A DNA stretch of 64,000 bases. Source: Penicillium oxalicum. Taxonomy: Eukaryota > Ascomycota > Eurotiomycetes > Eurotiales > Aspergillaceae. Location of the stretch: assembly GCF_001723175.1 (NCBI RefSeq), contig NC_064656.1, positions 434,001-498,000 on the forward strand. Direction: 5' to 3'. The position numbers and the translations under genes are program-made. This document shows, in pieces, positions 10,803 to 22,150 of the stretch. Each line of letters starts with the position of its first letter. Position 1 is the stretch's first letter. The notes beneath the pieces were generated by a model, which was not told the DNA's origin, searched no databases, and worked only from the letters and a program-made list of their open reading frames with translations.

Positions 10803-11236
10803 AGAGAAGTCTTCTTTTGGTGGTTGTATGATTCTTACCAGCTGGGCTTTTCTTCCCCCCCCCCCCCCCCCCTTTTTTTTTCTTTCATGTCAAAGCGGAG
10901 ATGGCGTTTTGGGGTCTCTCTTTCAATATAACATCGCGGAGTTCTGTCGGTGATGGGATGAGGAATGGGTGCGCTGGCACTCAAGAGGTTGACGTTTATC
11001 CTAAATTAGCCCTACATGTACATTATGATTCAGAGGACGGTATATTGTGATTGTCGGCAACATTGGATTTGGGAAAGCCGCGGTCACGGGGTGGCCATTT
11101 TTACACCAAATCTTCTGTGCTACTTGAAATTTGTAATGACAGTCAAGTGGTAATGGCCGGCCGCATCAGCAACAGTAAGGTTGCCGGAGTAACAAGTGAA
11201 AATGTCCAAGATGCACACAACTAGGGCCCGAGGCAC
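10803..11236. other. Convergent 3' flank between EAF6 and AMS1
   Basis: These 434 bases hold two converging 3' UTRs. A C(18)T(9) tract begins 53 bases after the EAF6 stop. No gene is seen. Confidence 0.4.
10855..10872. repeat. Homopolymer C(18) followed by T(9)
   Basis: Eighteen C then nine T in the presumed 3' UTR of EAF6, all on the sense strand of that gene. Confidence 0.9.
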
Positions 11237-14200
11237 TCAAAGCTGCAGACGGTATGTGGCGATCTCGAACGCTCTCAGTTCAATGTCCACAATGACCGTG
11301 TTATCCTTGCTCTTCGAGAATCCGAGTTCTTCCTGGTCATCCTCAAGAACATTGCACTTCCAAACGCGCTTGACAGGGAGGGAGCTGTGGATCGAGGCAC
11401 GGGCCTTGCCACCCATGGACTCATACACCCGTAAAACAATACTCTTACCCGGCCGAGTCGGAATGCCGCCTGTCGAGATATCCTCATCATCTTCACCACG
11501 CTTGACAGTATCCATGATGACGGATGGATTGCCTTGCACCGACAACGAAGCGAATACATCGCTGCACTTTGACGTTAACGCGCCTGCCTGCTCGACCACC
11601 AGCGGGTGGTTGAAGTTGTAGCCGGCTCGCACGGTCCGGGCGTCGAGATTGCCTGCGTGAGGGAGGATGCCGTAAGTTATATGGTGGCGGCCCATGTCGG
11701 CGTGGGCGTCGGGAGCTTTGGGAGAACGCAGTAGTGATAGACGCATCATGTTTCCGCAAGTAGCAAAGCCGTATTTGGAATCGTTAAGAATTGAGACACC
11801 GTAGCCGTGCTCCGAAAGATCAGCCCACTTGTGACAGCAGACCTCGAATTTGGCCATGTCCCAGCTTAAGAAGAAATGTCAGTGGCTCTGTGGGGGGAGG
11901 AGGAGGTTTGGTCCATCTTCTGCGGTTGGAATCCTCATGCGAAATACATACCTTGTGTTGTAGTGCGTCGGTCGTCGCACGATACCATACTGAGTCTCAT
12001 AAGACGCCTCCGTACTGGTCACATCAACGGGGAATTCAACCTTGAGGAATTTCATCGTCTCAAACCATTCAACTTCGCATACGATGCTGACCATTGAAAG
12101 ATCGGATGAGGAAGATGCCTGAAGACTGATGTATGTCATACAAGAACTCTTGTCGCTGATTTGGGTTTTGGTCGCGACGGTAACGAGCTCTGGGTAGTTC
12201 TCGACGATCGAAGTCTTGCCCGACTTGAGCTCCTTCCGTGACTCCAGGTGAAAGACTTCCACGTCCCAGGCCTGCCAGTACAGTGGCTTGTCATCGAAAA
12301 TGACCAACTGACCTGCCTTGCCACCCTTGGGAATGACCTCTCTCTGAGCATCGATGTCAAACAGGGAGAATATCACACCATCTTCGACATCGACCCGCAA
12401 TTTGCCATTCTCGAGGCGGAACACTCCAGGCCTGATCTCGGATACAGTCACTCTGCTTGCAGCACTGATTTGAACAGGCTTGCATGGAATGACACCTGTG
12501 GGGCCATCGATCAAAGCAAACTTGGAACCGTGGGCGGCAACTAGAGGTGCGGGAACCTTGACCACCTCGGAACGAGGCCAGGGCAACGTGTTCAATGCCA
12601 TCAACGTCTGTGTTCCGTTCAATCCCAAGGCAGCCAAGGCCTCGTTGCGGAGCCTTTTTGCGATTTGGAACATCTCGGAGTAGAGTTCATCAGAGTCGTC
12701 GTAGCACATTTCGATAGAGCTGCCCGGTAGGCAGTCGTGGAATTGGCAGAGAAGGGTGCCTTCCCAAATTTGGTCAATTTCCTTCTTGGGATACTTATAA
12801 TTCTTGTCCAAGCCGCGAAGCGTCGCCAGCGTCGCCAACAGCTCGATTTCCCGTAAGCGAAATTCCGACTTTCGATTGTTTCGCTTGTTGTTGGCCTGGG
12901 TTGTGTAGGTACCACGGTGCAGCTCAAAGTACAACTCGCCATACCAGGTCGCAAAATTAGTACCAGCCGCAGCTTTTCTCTCCAATCTCTCAAAGAAATC
13001 GTCGACCGAGTCACCCATCTTGACTCTGGGGAGGGACCCCACCTTATCGCTGAGGCCGCGGCACCGACGAAGCTTTTCCAGGTGCTCAAAGGTTGGACCA
13101 CCACCCCCATCTCCCTTGCCGAAAACGAGAAGGGACGACTTGTCTTGGTCCATGGACTTGTGCTGAGTGATGCTGCGCTTGAGATCTCCGAAATGGGCCT
13201 CAGCTGTGTAGGTCTCGGAGGGGGGCATATGACACAAGACCTGGCTGCCATCCAGCGCAACCCACTGGAACGTAGTGTGGGGGAAGTTGTTGATATTGTT
13301 CCAGCTCAGCTTCTGCGTGAAAAAGCGATTCATGCCCGCGAGGCGGCAGATCTGGGGAATCTGGGCCGAGTATCCGAACGTGTCCGGGAGCCAAAAGGTA
13401 CTTGCCCGTTTACCAAACCGGCTCTCGAAGAAGCGCTGCCCGTAGAGGAATTGACGGACCAGAGACTCACCGCTGGGCATGTTTGTATCGTGCTCGACCC
13501 AACTGCCTCCAATCGGTTGAAAGTGGCCCTTGCGAACCCACCGTTTGACGCGGTCAAAGACGGATGGATAGTACTGTTCAAGCCACTTGAATTGCTGCGC
13601 TTGGGACACGGCAAAGCGATGCTCTGGATACCGCTCCATCAAGTCACATTGGTTGGACCATGATCTCGCAACTTTGCGCTTGGTCTCTGCCCAGGGCCAC
13701 AGCCAGCATGTGTCAATATGGCACTGTCCGATGGCAAACACAAACGGGCTGGTGTCTTCCGCGTAGACCGCAGCGGAGTCCACCTTATCCCCCAGATATC
13801 GCTGTGCGATCTTTCGGGCCTCTTTAATCGACTCTTGACTTCCATCGCCTGCGATGAAAGCGTCCATCATCGCGTTGGCGACCACATTGGCTTCATGGGC
13901 CTCCCACGAGTCACCGGGGAATTCGCGAGCAGCATCCCCGATGATCCAGAAATCGTAGTAGAGCGCTCGAGCCTCCAGATTGACGGCCACGATCTGCGCT
14001 TTGCTGAGCTGGTAGTACTTGTTAGGGTTCGGCGGTTGAATGGAGTCACCGCCAGGCGCATTACCAAACATGCCATTGCAAGCCATCTCGATGTAGAAGA
14101 CGTGAGTCTTTCCATCACGCCAAGCATCTGGGATGATCCATTCGGTCCGCTCCCCGCCGCCCGTCAGTCCTTGCAGAGGATGCCCTTTCTCCGTCCAGAC

Positions 14201-14659
14201 CATTCCCTCGTTGTTGGCATCCCAGTGAAACTCGAGCCTCTCCTTTCGGAGTAAGTGCGAGGGGACCGTCAGATGAATCCGGAACCAATGAGTCGACCAA
14301 CTTGGACCAAATGATTCCCCAACCTTGGTCGGTCTGAACTCATGGGAAGTGGCATCCTTGAAAGTCGGCCGGGCCAGATCTGGGACAGAATAGACGGACA
14401 GCTGAACATGCTTGTCGTCGGAGACCACCGCCTCGTAGTATTTGGCGACCAAATTCTGCCCTTCATACTGCCCATGTGCCGTGAACTGACGCAGTCGCTC
14501 AGTATAGATCCGGTTGATTCGCTGGCCGACCGGACGCTCTGCGAGCTTTGGCAACGACTGCGAGGCCGGGGTGGGGACCAAATGCGGAGCTTCTCCACCC
14601 ATGGCTGTGGGAATTGCTTCTTTGAGTAGGTGGAGAAACCAATCTGAACTCGTTGCCAA
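11237..14659 (-). CDS. AMS1: Alpha-mannosidase, GH38 (vacuolar AMS1 type)
   Basis: Two exons, complement(11237..11864, 11952..14659), encode 1111 residues, close to the usual AMS1 length. The enzyme trims alpha-linked mannose from free oligosaccharides in cytosol and vacuole; in yeast it reaches the vacuole by the Cvt pathway. There is no signal peptide, consistent with that route. The GH38 catalytic domain starts near residue 310 with the zinc-binding GQCHIDTCWLWPWAET. It continues with HFQPIGGSWVEHDTNMPSGE and FWLPDTFGYSAQIPQI, which carries the nucleophile Asp region and substrate Asp/His residues. A three-helix middle domain follows (QFHDCLPGSSIEM), and the C-terminal beta-sandwich ends in FEIATYRLQL. 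The 87-base intron near the 3' end keeps frame (NTS-WDMAKFE). It converges with EAF6. The start MATSSDWFLHLL is the first ATG of the frame. Confidence 0.95.
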
Positions 14660-17600
14660 CTGCAGAGTTGACAGTTATGCTTTGTTTCTTCAATTTTTTT
14701 TCTTTGAGGATGGTCCTGATGAATCGGTGCAGGAGAGCATCGAATGTTGAATGAGAATGCCGAGAGAATCAGGGCGAGGAAAGAAGGAACGCAGTGGGTG
14801 GGGCGCCTGAATGCGGAGAAGCTCCAGAGTGTGACCTCACCCCGCAGAATCCACTCGCTGGCGATCGACAGCGCGCGGAGCATCGGGTCTCGCACGGGCG
14901 TGGTGATTCTTCCGTGGAAGATGATCTAAAAGGACTGTCCATGCGATTTGATCCGAGTATAATTGATGCTTGTTGCAGATGCCAGTCTATCGAGTGGTTG
15001 CAGACCTTGGAGGTTCTATCCGGTAGAATGGGAGTTTTCTCTATGAAGCTTGCGATTCTGCACCAGGCCATGGATTGTGAGGTACCGAGGGCATGTTGGT
15101 GGTTCAAGTTGACGGAGGTCAAAGGGATCAGCCCGATTACAAAGAAATAAGAAGAGTTCAAACGTAGTCGCAGCTCAACTCTTTCACAATAGTCCACCTT
15201 CCCCCTTGGCTTGAAACTTTCAGCTAGGATTGCCCATCAAGTTCCAGTGCAGTCAATCGGTAGGCTGCCTCTCAAATCTCGGTAGCTTGATACACCCTTT
15301 GAAGTTGATTTGGCTACTCTCGCTCCCCTTCGTTCATTTTGGACCAAGTCATCTCGGCTCCGCCCCAAAGCTCTTCCTTCAATGCTGGAAATCGGGATGA
15401 TCGGAGCATCAAAACAGTGCCGAGGGTAGAGCCATAGGCGCTACACTCCCCGGTCAATACCAACGCATGAGTTCATACGCCTAGAAGACTTGATTTAAGT
15501 AATCTGGATCTTCAAAAATTTCATTGAGTGGTATTCATGTGTAGGTAGAAGAGGGCTCATGACCAACAGCTGTCATTCCAAAATAGACGAAACACAAATC
15601 CTGCGATGATGCTCCCACGCGCGCACCAGGCGTAAGTAAGGAGATTCACTTTCGCACATCGGGGGCTTTTTTGCCGATCAGGTGCCGTTCTAGGATCATG
15701 CCTGCACTGACCGCTGTATCCATGACTCGGGATCAATATCCATCTGGATGTGGAGGCCGTGGAGAGAAATGAGCGAGATGCGCTAGTAGACCAGCACTGG
15801 TTTATACTTCTTGCGGCATGCCGAGGGGGGCGATCTCCAGGTGTTTGAAGAATATGTTTATTTCAAGGCCCCTCGACGGGAGGAGCGCAGGGGATCCAGA
15901 TGGTATCTCTTTGGTCAGTAATTGAGCCCCTGAGCTGTCACAAGGCGTCAAACTTGCCATGTAAATGGCGCAAGTAAGGTAGATGTGAGCCTTTCTGTAG
16001 TGTCCCAATGGAAGAATCTTGACTTCCCCGTCTGTCTGCGCCAGAGACTCTCAAAGGAGATGATACCCTTGCCATGCTCCCGGGAATATTCAGATATTGG
16101 ACTTGAAAAACAGGTTCAAACGCCTGGTTGACCGAGGACAAGCCCTCTCACTGGTATCGCTCTACATGACGCCCACTGTCCATTGACGTGGAAGTTTATG
16201 CAAAGCTCTGAATCTGGAATCAGCCACAACCACAACCTACCACACCGCTATGTGACTCCATTCACAACATTCTTTTTTTCTCATCCAAGAGAATGCAGAT
16301 GGGGGATGGAGAGGAGATTCTCACAATCTCAAACTCTTGGTTTAAAAAGTCAAAGGGATTGCATGTCCGCCACGAGACAATGTGATCGCACGGGCCCCAG
16401 TGTTTTAGGCCACAGGCCAGGAGGGTCGGCACTGCAGAGCAGTTTCGCCGCGATCACCAGTAGATCCATCTAGATCCTTGTATGCATGCACTAGCCACGA
16501 ACTCGATGTATTTTCGGTACAAGTGGGTAGAGTCCATGGCCTTTGATACATTCTGCAACATGGTTCCAGACCCTAGCAGATCTCTGCCGAGTGCAGCAGG
16601 TAGTCTGCATCCTTCAGAAGCGCGCGTTGGTTCTGAGGGGTAAGAAATCCTCCGAGTCTTTTACAGGTCTGGAAGATGGATACCCACTACGGTTCGTGCC
16701 GAGATTAACCGCGTTCGCTGGAGCTGCATGATCTTGGCCCTAAATGTCTGGATCACCGGGGAGCCCTGGTTCGCAGATGCTCTTGCAGGATGATCGTCTG
16801 CAGTGACATGGGGGGAGGAATGAAAAGAAGTAGCTACTATCGTGAGTGATAGAGCAGTATCTCGTCTCTGTCAAAGGATTGGAGTCATGCAGGGCCGGTC
16901 CTCGAGGACTCAATCGAGGATTCCAAAGTGAAGATGGAGAAATCCTCGAGGGCTATGGGCGGGATGATGTGGGTCCATTTGACTCGCTTCTTTTGCGCTC
17001 TTGCGGGGAACGGCGGCCTCCGGAAAACAGTTACGCTTGCCGTTTGTGTTGCGACACATGGCCGTCTTGGAATTAAGTGCAATGAATCAAGATCAGGTGG
17101 GTTATCACTGAGAGAGAAAAGCCGGTAGCCGTTCTTCCAGAACTAGCTAGATCTACACTTCCAAGTCATTTATTGTCAGTGACGATTTGTCGCTCTTAGT
17201 TCCCTGGACTCGCAAAGATCAGGGTCACGAGCTACTCCCTGAAGCTGTACAGACTCCACTAGGATTTTGCACCCTCAATTGTATCCCTTTCTGTATCTGC
17301 TCATAGATAATTTCATCTTGCAGGAGCAGTGCGAATGCGGTCGGGTATTTCGTCCTCGTGCGCGAGCCTAGACTCCCATGACAATTGATGCTATCGTCTG
17401 CAGAGCCCCATACGAATGTCACAAGACATTTCATATTGTGTCTTAAGAAATTCCATGCTTCAGACTGACACCAACACTGTCCGGGGAGCATGACATGAAG
17501 TAAGGGAGTCAGCAGAAGAAGAAGAGATAGTGCGACGAAAGAATTGAAAAAAAAAAAAAATTTAAATTAACAAATAACCGACATCCCTCGTGGGCACATG

Positions 17601-18185
17601 ACAATCGTGATGCACGATTGAGTTGAAACTCGTTACGGGCCTACCCGCTGATTCCACCTTGTTCTCCGGGATTTGCATCGACAGAGTCGAGACCAGCCTG
17701 TCAGACTCCCGTTGGAAAAAGACCGACGATGCATTTTCCATGTGTCATGGGCGTTTGTGAGTGGACAGAACTGCCGGATGTCGCCGTCGTCCTCGTATGC
17801 ACGTGGACCTCATCGGGGATTCCTTCGGTCATGACGGGTGCAGATCAAATGCATGTAGATGGAAATTCCAGATATCTGCTTTCACGAACCCTGGCAGAAC
17901 ACAAGGAGTCTGTTCGACTAGGATACCCTGGGGCTTTACTTTGAATCAGTCTCATTGCGTTGCGTCGCTGAGACGGCAAGGGACCTCGCCGGCGTCTCTT
18001 GTGCTCTGAGAGTGTTATAAAACGCCTATTTGCTCCGTCTGGAGCATCTATATGCTACCTAGCCGTGTGAATTCCTATTACAACAGACTGGATTGAGATT
18101 ATTGGGATATATTCCAGCTTCTCCTCACTATATCTACTTGTCCATTCCATCCATCTCAATCATCATCGTCATCACCATCACCACC
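14660..18185. other. 3.5 kb without a recognisable gene
   Basis: Open frames are all under about 145 codons and show no family motifs on either strand. Base composition is not AT-collapsed, so this does not look like RIP-mutated repeat. A short A(13) followed by AT-rich sequence lies near 17550. A minus-strand peptide at 17225-17491 has a plausible helical stretch but is isolated between stops. The final 150 bases, with CAT/CACCAT-rich sequence, form the leader of the following transporter gene. Confidence 0.45.
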
Positions 18186-19528
18186 ATGGACCCTATCACC
18201 AAAATCGTCGACATGCAACATGAACCATTCAAGCAAACAACCTCCATCCCCTCCAGTCCCACATTCATCCCAGATTCACAAAGCTCCACTCCCATCTGCT
18301 CTCAATCTGACCGCGTCGAATACGTCTTGATGCCTCCCCAATCGCCCATTCTTCCGGCCAATCCCACCACGCCAGCGCAACATGATCCCGAAGCTTTGAT
18401 CCTCACCACCCCTCCCTCTCGCATGATGGCCAACCCGGCTCCCCTGGGTCTGTCTGCCTTTGCCCTCACGGCATTTCTGTCCAGTATGATGAATCTCCGT
18501 CTGGGCGTGTCGATTGCGGCGGAGAATGTCGCGTCGGGGTTGATCTATGCGGGTGCGGTGCAACTGATTGCGGGTATTTGGTAAGTTTTCTTCTTCTTCT
18601 TCTTCTTCTTCTTCTTCTTCTTCTTCTTCTTCTTCTCTACCCGTGTGCAGCAAAAATGCAATTCCAATTTCAAAGGGTGGGAGAGGGCAACAGAGAACCG
18701 AGAACTACATAAAAAGAATCTTGAAATGACCCCGGTTGACTAACTATACTCGAACTACTTTACCCTGCAGGGAAATGTTCCTTGGAAACACCTTTGGTGC
18801 CACCTCCTTTACATCGTACGGCGCCTACTGGATCTCCTGGGGTCTACTCTCGACTCTGGAAAAGAATCAAGTTGTACCCGCGTACGACGCCTCTGCCGTC
18901 TGCCAGAAGGAAACGGTCACGGGCATATTTCTTCTGGTAAGTCTGATGGATTCCATTTCAATCTCTCTTGATCTCTTCAACACACCTACCTGGAGCATGC
19001 TTCCCTCTCTATCAATTTTGAATGTGTACATGGATACACTACCTACCCTACCCTACCATTCATACCTACTCTAACTCTGTATACCCACCCTTCGCCATGT
19101 ACCTGATATACCCATTGAACCCTCCCAACAAACCTCCCCAGCCCTACACACCATATCTAGGGAAGTGCGGGGGGTCAGTCCACCCCGGTACCAAGCCCCT
19201 ACCTTGGAATTAACACTAACAAATCAAAACCCCCCACCTACAGTCCTGGTTCACATTCACAACCCTCCTCCTCCTCTGCACTCTCCGCACCAATCTCGCC
19301 ACCATCCTCATCTTCTTCTTCCTCGACCTCAACTACCTCTTCCTCGGCATCGCCCATCTCCAATGTTCCGGCCAGGGCCAGTTACCCACGACCATGCTCA
19401 AAGTGGGTGGATCGTTTGGACTCTTGGCTGCGTGTGCGGCGTGGTATAGTGCGTTTGCGGCGCTGTTTGATGCGCAGAGGGGGTTTGCTCGGGTGCCGGT
19501 TGGGAAGTGGGTGGGGGGTCTTTTTTAG
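18186..19528 (+). CDS. GPR1/FUN34/YaaH family membrane protein (acetate/ammonium transporter type)
   Basis: Three exons (18186..18580, 18771..18936, 19244..19528) encode 281 residues. After a 90-residue polar N-terminus comes the family signature NPAPLGLSAFALTAFLSS at about residue 90. Next are the conserved WEMFLGNTFGATSFTSYGAYW and six hydrophobic segments, the last in GGSFGLLAACAAWYSAFAAL. Family members (Ady2/AcpA) carry acetate, or are linked to ammonium export, at the plasma membrane. The start has a strong context (CACCATGG). The donor of intron 1 is followed immediately by a TTC microsatellite, and a CTAAC-type branch site lies at about 18740. The second intron is unusually long (307 bases) and C-rich near its acceptor. 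The cytosolic N-terminus is longer than in most members. Substrate is not determined by sequence. Confidence 0.9.
18588..18636. repeat. (TTC)n microsatellite, about 16 copies, intronic
   Basis: About 16 uninterrupted TTC units start within ten bases of the GTAAG donor of intron 1 of the YaaH-type gene. Confidence 0.95.
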
Positions 19529-20485
19529 AATTTTGGCGGGGTGATGATGGGATGAGTGGTGAGTGGTGAGGGCGAGGGTGAGGTGTGGTCAGATCAAGTA
19601 TATAAAATTGTGGGGAAGAATTGAAGGTCTGGAGGATTGTTGATGAGATGAGGTCACCCTAGATGATGGGATGGGGTGATTGATTTAATGGAGGGGAGGA
19701 AAAATAAACACGGGACGGTCCAGCAAGGGCTGGAGGTTTTCGGATGGGATGATGTTTCTCGGATGGTGGTATGCTCTCCTGTTCGCATAGTAGAGAGATA
19801 TGGCCTTGAGGAACTCGGATTCGGTTGTTGTATTTAGAAGACACTCCCTTTGGAAACGGTACTCGATGCACTCAAATCCAACAGTGGAAAGAAGCTCTAG
19901 TGAGATTGGGATTTAGGTCACGGAAACACACTTAAACTGAAGAAAAATGGCTCATGCACTGTTCAACTTGGTGTCTATTGAACCAAACCTACTGTCAGCA
20001 CAAAAAAACCCCCAAACGAACCATCATCTCCAAAAGATGTTATTGCAAGAATAAAAACGCCCCCGGAGAAAAATGCAGATTGCCAACACCCAAACCATGT
20101 CCATGCTTCCATGTGCCCGCCCCCCTCATGCCGATAACCAATGCCCAGACGGTGCACGAGACCGCTGCCCGACATATCCCATACGCTGAAGACCATCAAA
20201 ACACCAATGTGCATCGAATGCAATCCCAAGTGGGACCAGAACCAAAGTGAAAGAAGCAAGAGAATCAAAAAAGAAGGGGAAGAAAGGGAAAAAAAAAAAT
20301 GCTTTGCTCAAATGCAAATCCCAGAAGTCGTGGACGTCGTGAAAAAAAAAGGACCCTCGAAAAAAAAAGAAAACAAATACTTCTCTCATACAAAGGAGAA
20401 GAGAAAGAGGTGGGGAGAATTGTGGAAAAGCGCAAAATAGAATCGACAAAAAGGGGTTCAAGAGGCAGCAGATACGACACTCGTA
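19529..20485. other. Convergent 3' region, no gene seen
   Basis: About 0.95 kb between two converging genes. It is purine-rich near 19530-19700 (GATGGGATGGGG repeats) and A-rich near 20260-20400 on the plus strand (several A8-A9 runs). These look like 3' UTR sequence of the neighbours. ORFs here are low-complexity shadows. Confidence 0.4.
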
Positions 20486-22150
20486 TCACACCCAGGTGGA
20501 ATCAGATCGCATACACGTGTATGGATCCACCGGCCCGATCAACTTGATCTGAGCCTTGAGCTGCTCGCGTCGCCGCTCATCCTTGGAGATCTTCTTCTTC
20601 GCACCCTCGAGCGTAAACGTCACCGAATGTTTCCCGTGCGGCACACCAAACCCGTCCCGAGGCACGCTCTGGGAAAAGAGCTTGGTGGCCGGAGAGTGCG
20701 GGGGCGTCAGGGTACTGGGGCCCGGGAAATGGCCCGTGATGGGAGAGGATGGGTTGGAGACGGAGGTCTTGCTCTTGGATTTGTTGGGTGATTCCCAGAT
20801 GGCTGGCCCGTATCGCTGATAGTTGGTCATGGGAACGGCCAGTTGCTTCGGCCGAGGTGGAAATGAGCGTGGACTGGCGGGACTCGGGGGCAAATCGCCA
20901 CCCACCGAAGCAGTCGAGATGGACAGTGCGTGAAGTTGCCCGTTGAGGTCATGGTTGGGCACGTACTTGCCCTGCTCGGTCGTCTTGAGATGCCCCGGTG
21001 TCGGGAGCTGGTCGACCGGAGCGGTGGAGGGACGAGGGAAGATGTCCCGGGCCTTGGACTCGCCCGAGTCCCGCGAGAGGGTGCGGTGCACATACGTCTT
21101 GATGGAGTCTCGCATGCCAAAGGCGAGCCCCAAGCCGGCGCGGTCCAAGGACTGCCACTTGCCGCGGGACGCGTTCAACCGCCCTTCCTTCCTCCGTGAC
21201 TTGGAGGCTCGGGAGCCAGTGCTGACGAGACTGGCCGGCTGCGCGGCCGAGGGGGCCAATTCGGGGAAGAAATCCCACTTCTTCTCCCGGAAGTAGTGAT
21301 TGGTGCCCCCGCGGGTCTGCGACCACTGAGAGTATCGACCGTACGGGGGATCCGAGTTGGAGGTCAGCGATCGTCCTATAGATCTGGCGGCCGACATGCT
21401 GCTTCCATTTTCACCATTCTCTGCCTCCTCGTCCTCCCCATCTTCTTCGTCTTGCTCATAATCGTCGTCGCTCTCCCCGGACAAGGCGTCCTGGTGGCTC
21501 AGGGACAGGATCGAGTCCGTGCGGGACCGGGTGTCAGCGACGGTGGTTGGTGGAGAGGGCGAGTGGATCCGACCCGGTCGGAGGACGTGTGGCCCTGGAT
21601 TGGACGGGGCGTTTGCGGGGGCGTGACGATCGACCACGTCGTCATAATCCGAATCCGTACTGACGAAGATGGGATAGCTCTCGGAGGAATAGCGGGGGTT
21701 GCTGCGACGGTCGCTCACGCTTTCCGCCATACTGTCGTGGTCGTCGTCGTCGTGATCACTGTCACTGTCACTCGAGTCACTCCACATGACCGAGATTTCA
21801 GGCTCGTCATGCAGCAGCAAGGGTCGGGCGGGGAGCGGTTTGTTGAGACCCATGTCGTGGCGGTGCACGACGCCGTGGGAGGGGGGATAGACATGAGTCG
21901 AGAAGAGCACCGTAGTGGAGGAGGGGGACGTCGTGGTGGTGGGTGTGGATGTTGCGTTATACGTGGTGGCGGGCAGGGTTGGCGGCACGACTTGCTCCAG
22001 ACCTTCGAGCGACCGTGACGGCCGGACGGGGGTGGAGAGCGAGCAACATACATCTTGGAAGAGAAGATGGAGTCGGTGCAGAGGAGATTGGTAGTTGTCA
22101 AGTTGTGGTTCTCGTTGATCGGGAGGCAGATGTAGTTTGATATCACCCAC
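20486..22150 (-). CDS. Large disordered protein, function unknown
   Basis: A continuous 554-codon frame. The credible core begins at an internal Met (base 21853, MGLNKPLPARPLLLHDEPEI) and runs to the stop. Visible features are an acidic/serine stretch (SDSSDSDSDHDDDDHDS), a second acidic stretch (DDDYEQDEEDGEDEEAENGE), and a Lys/Arg-rich middle (SKSRRKEGRLNASRGKW). Several SP/TP sites follow (SPASPRSFPPRP, TPPHSPATKLF). The ordered-looking C-terminal block has VTFTLEGAKKKISKDERRRE and a helix EQLKAQIKLIGPVDPYT. I read it as a phospho-regulated scaffold specific to filamentous fungi, but recognise no named domain. The first 99 codons may be 5' leader or contain an intron (a GTATGT donor occurs near 22047), so the start is uncertain. 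Confidence 0.65.
   Translation of the reverse strand: MGDIKLHLPPDQREPQLDNYQSPLHRLHLLFQDVCCSLSTPVRPSRSLEGLEQVVPPTLPATTYNATSTPTTTTSPSSTTVLFSTHVYPPSHGVVHRHDMGLNKPLPARPLLLHDEPEISVMWSDSSDSDSDHDDDDHDSMAESVSDRRSNPRYSSESYPIFVSTDSDYDDVVDRHAPANAPSNPGPHVLRPGRIHSPSPPTTVADTRSRTDSILSLSHQDALSGESDDDYEQDEEDGEDEEAENGENGSSMSAARSIGRSLTSNSDPPYGRYSQWSQTRGGTNHYFREKKWDFFPELAPSAAQPASLVSTGSRASKSRRKEGRLNASRGKWQSLDRAGLGLAFGMRDSIKTYVHRTLSRDSGESKARDIFPRPSTAPVDQLPTPGHLKTTEQGKYVPNHDLNGQLHALSISTASVGGDLPPSPASPRSFPPRPKQLAVPMTNYQRYGPAIWESPNKSKSKTSVSNPSSPITGHFPGPSTLTPPHSPATKLFSQSVPRDGFGVPHGKHSVTFTLEGAKKKISKDERRREQLKAQIKLIGPVDPYTCMRSDSTWV

Noticed and set aside
12917..13663. 248-codon plus-strand frame
   Set aside because: It lies antisense to the conserved catalytic part of AMS1; its length comes from codon bias of the real gene.
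14660..18185. RIP-degraded transposon
   Set aside because: Composition is not AT-rich and lacks the TpA excess expected by eye; no terminal repeats seen.
21296..22018. 240-codon plus-strand frame
   Set aside because: Antisense to the disordered-protein gene; Val/Gly-rich composition mirrors Ser/Asp/His codons on the other strand.
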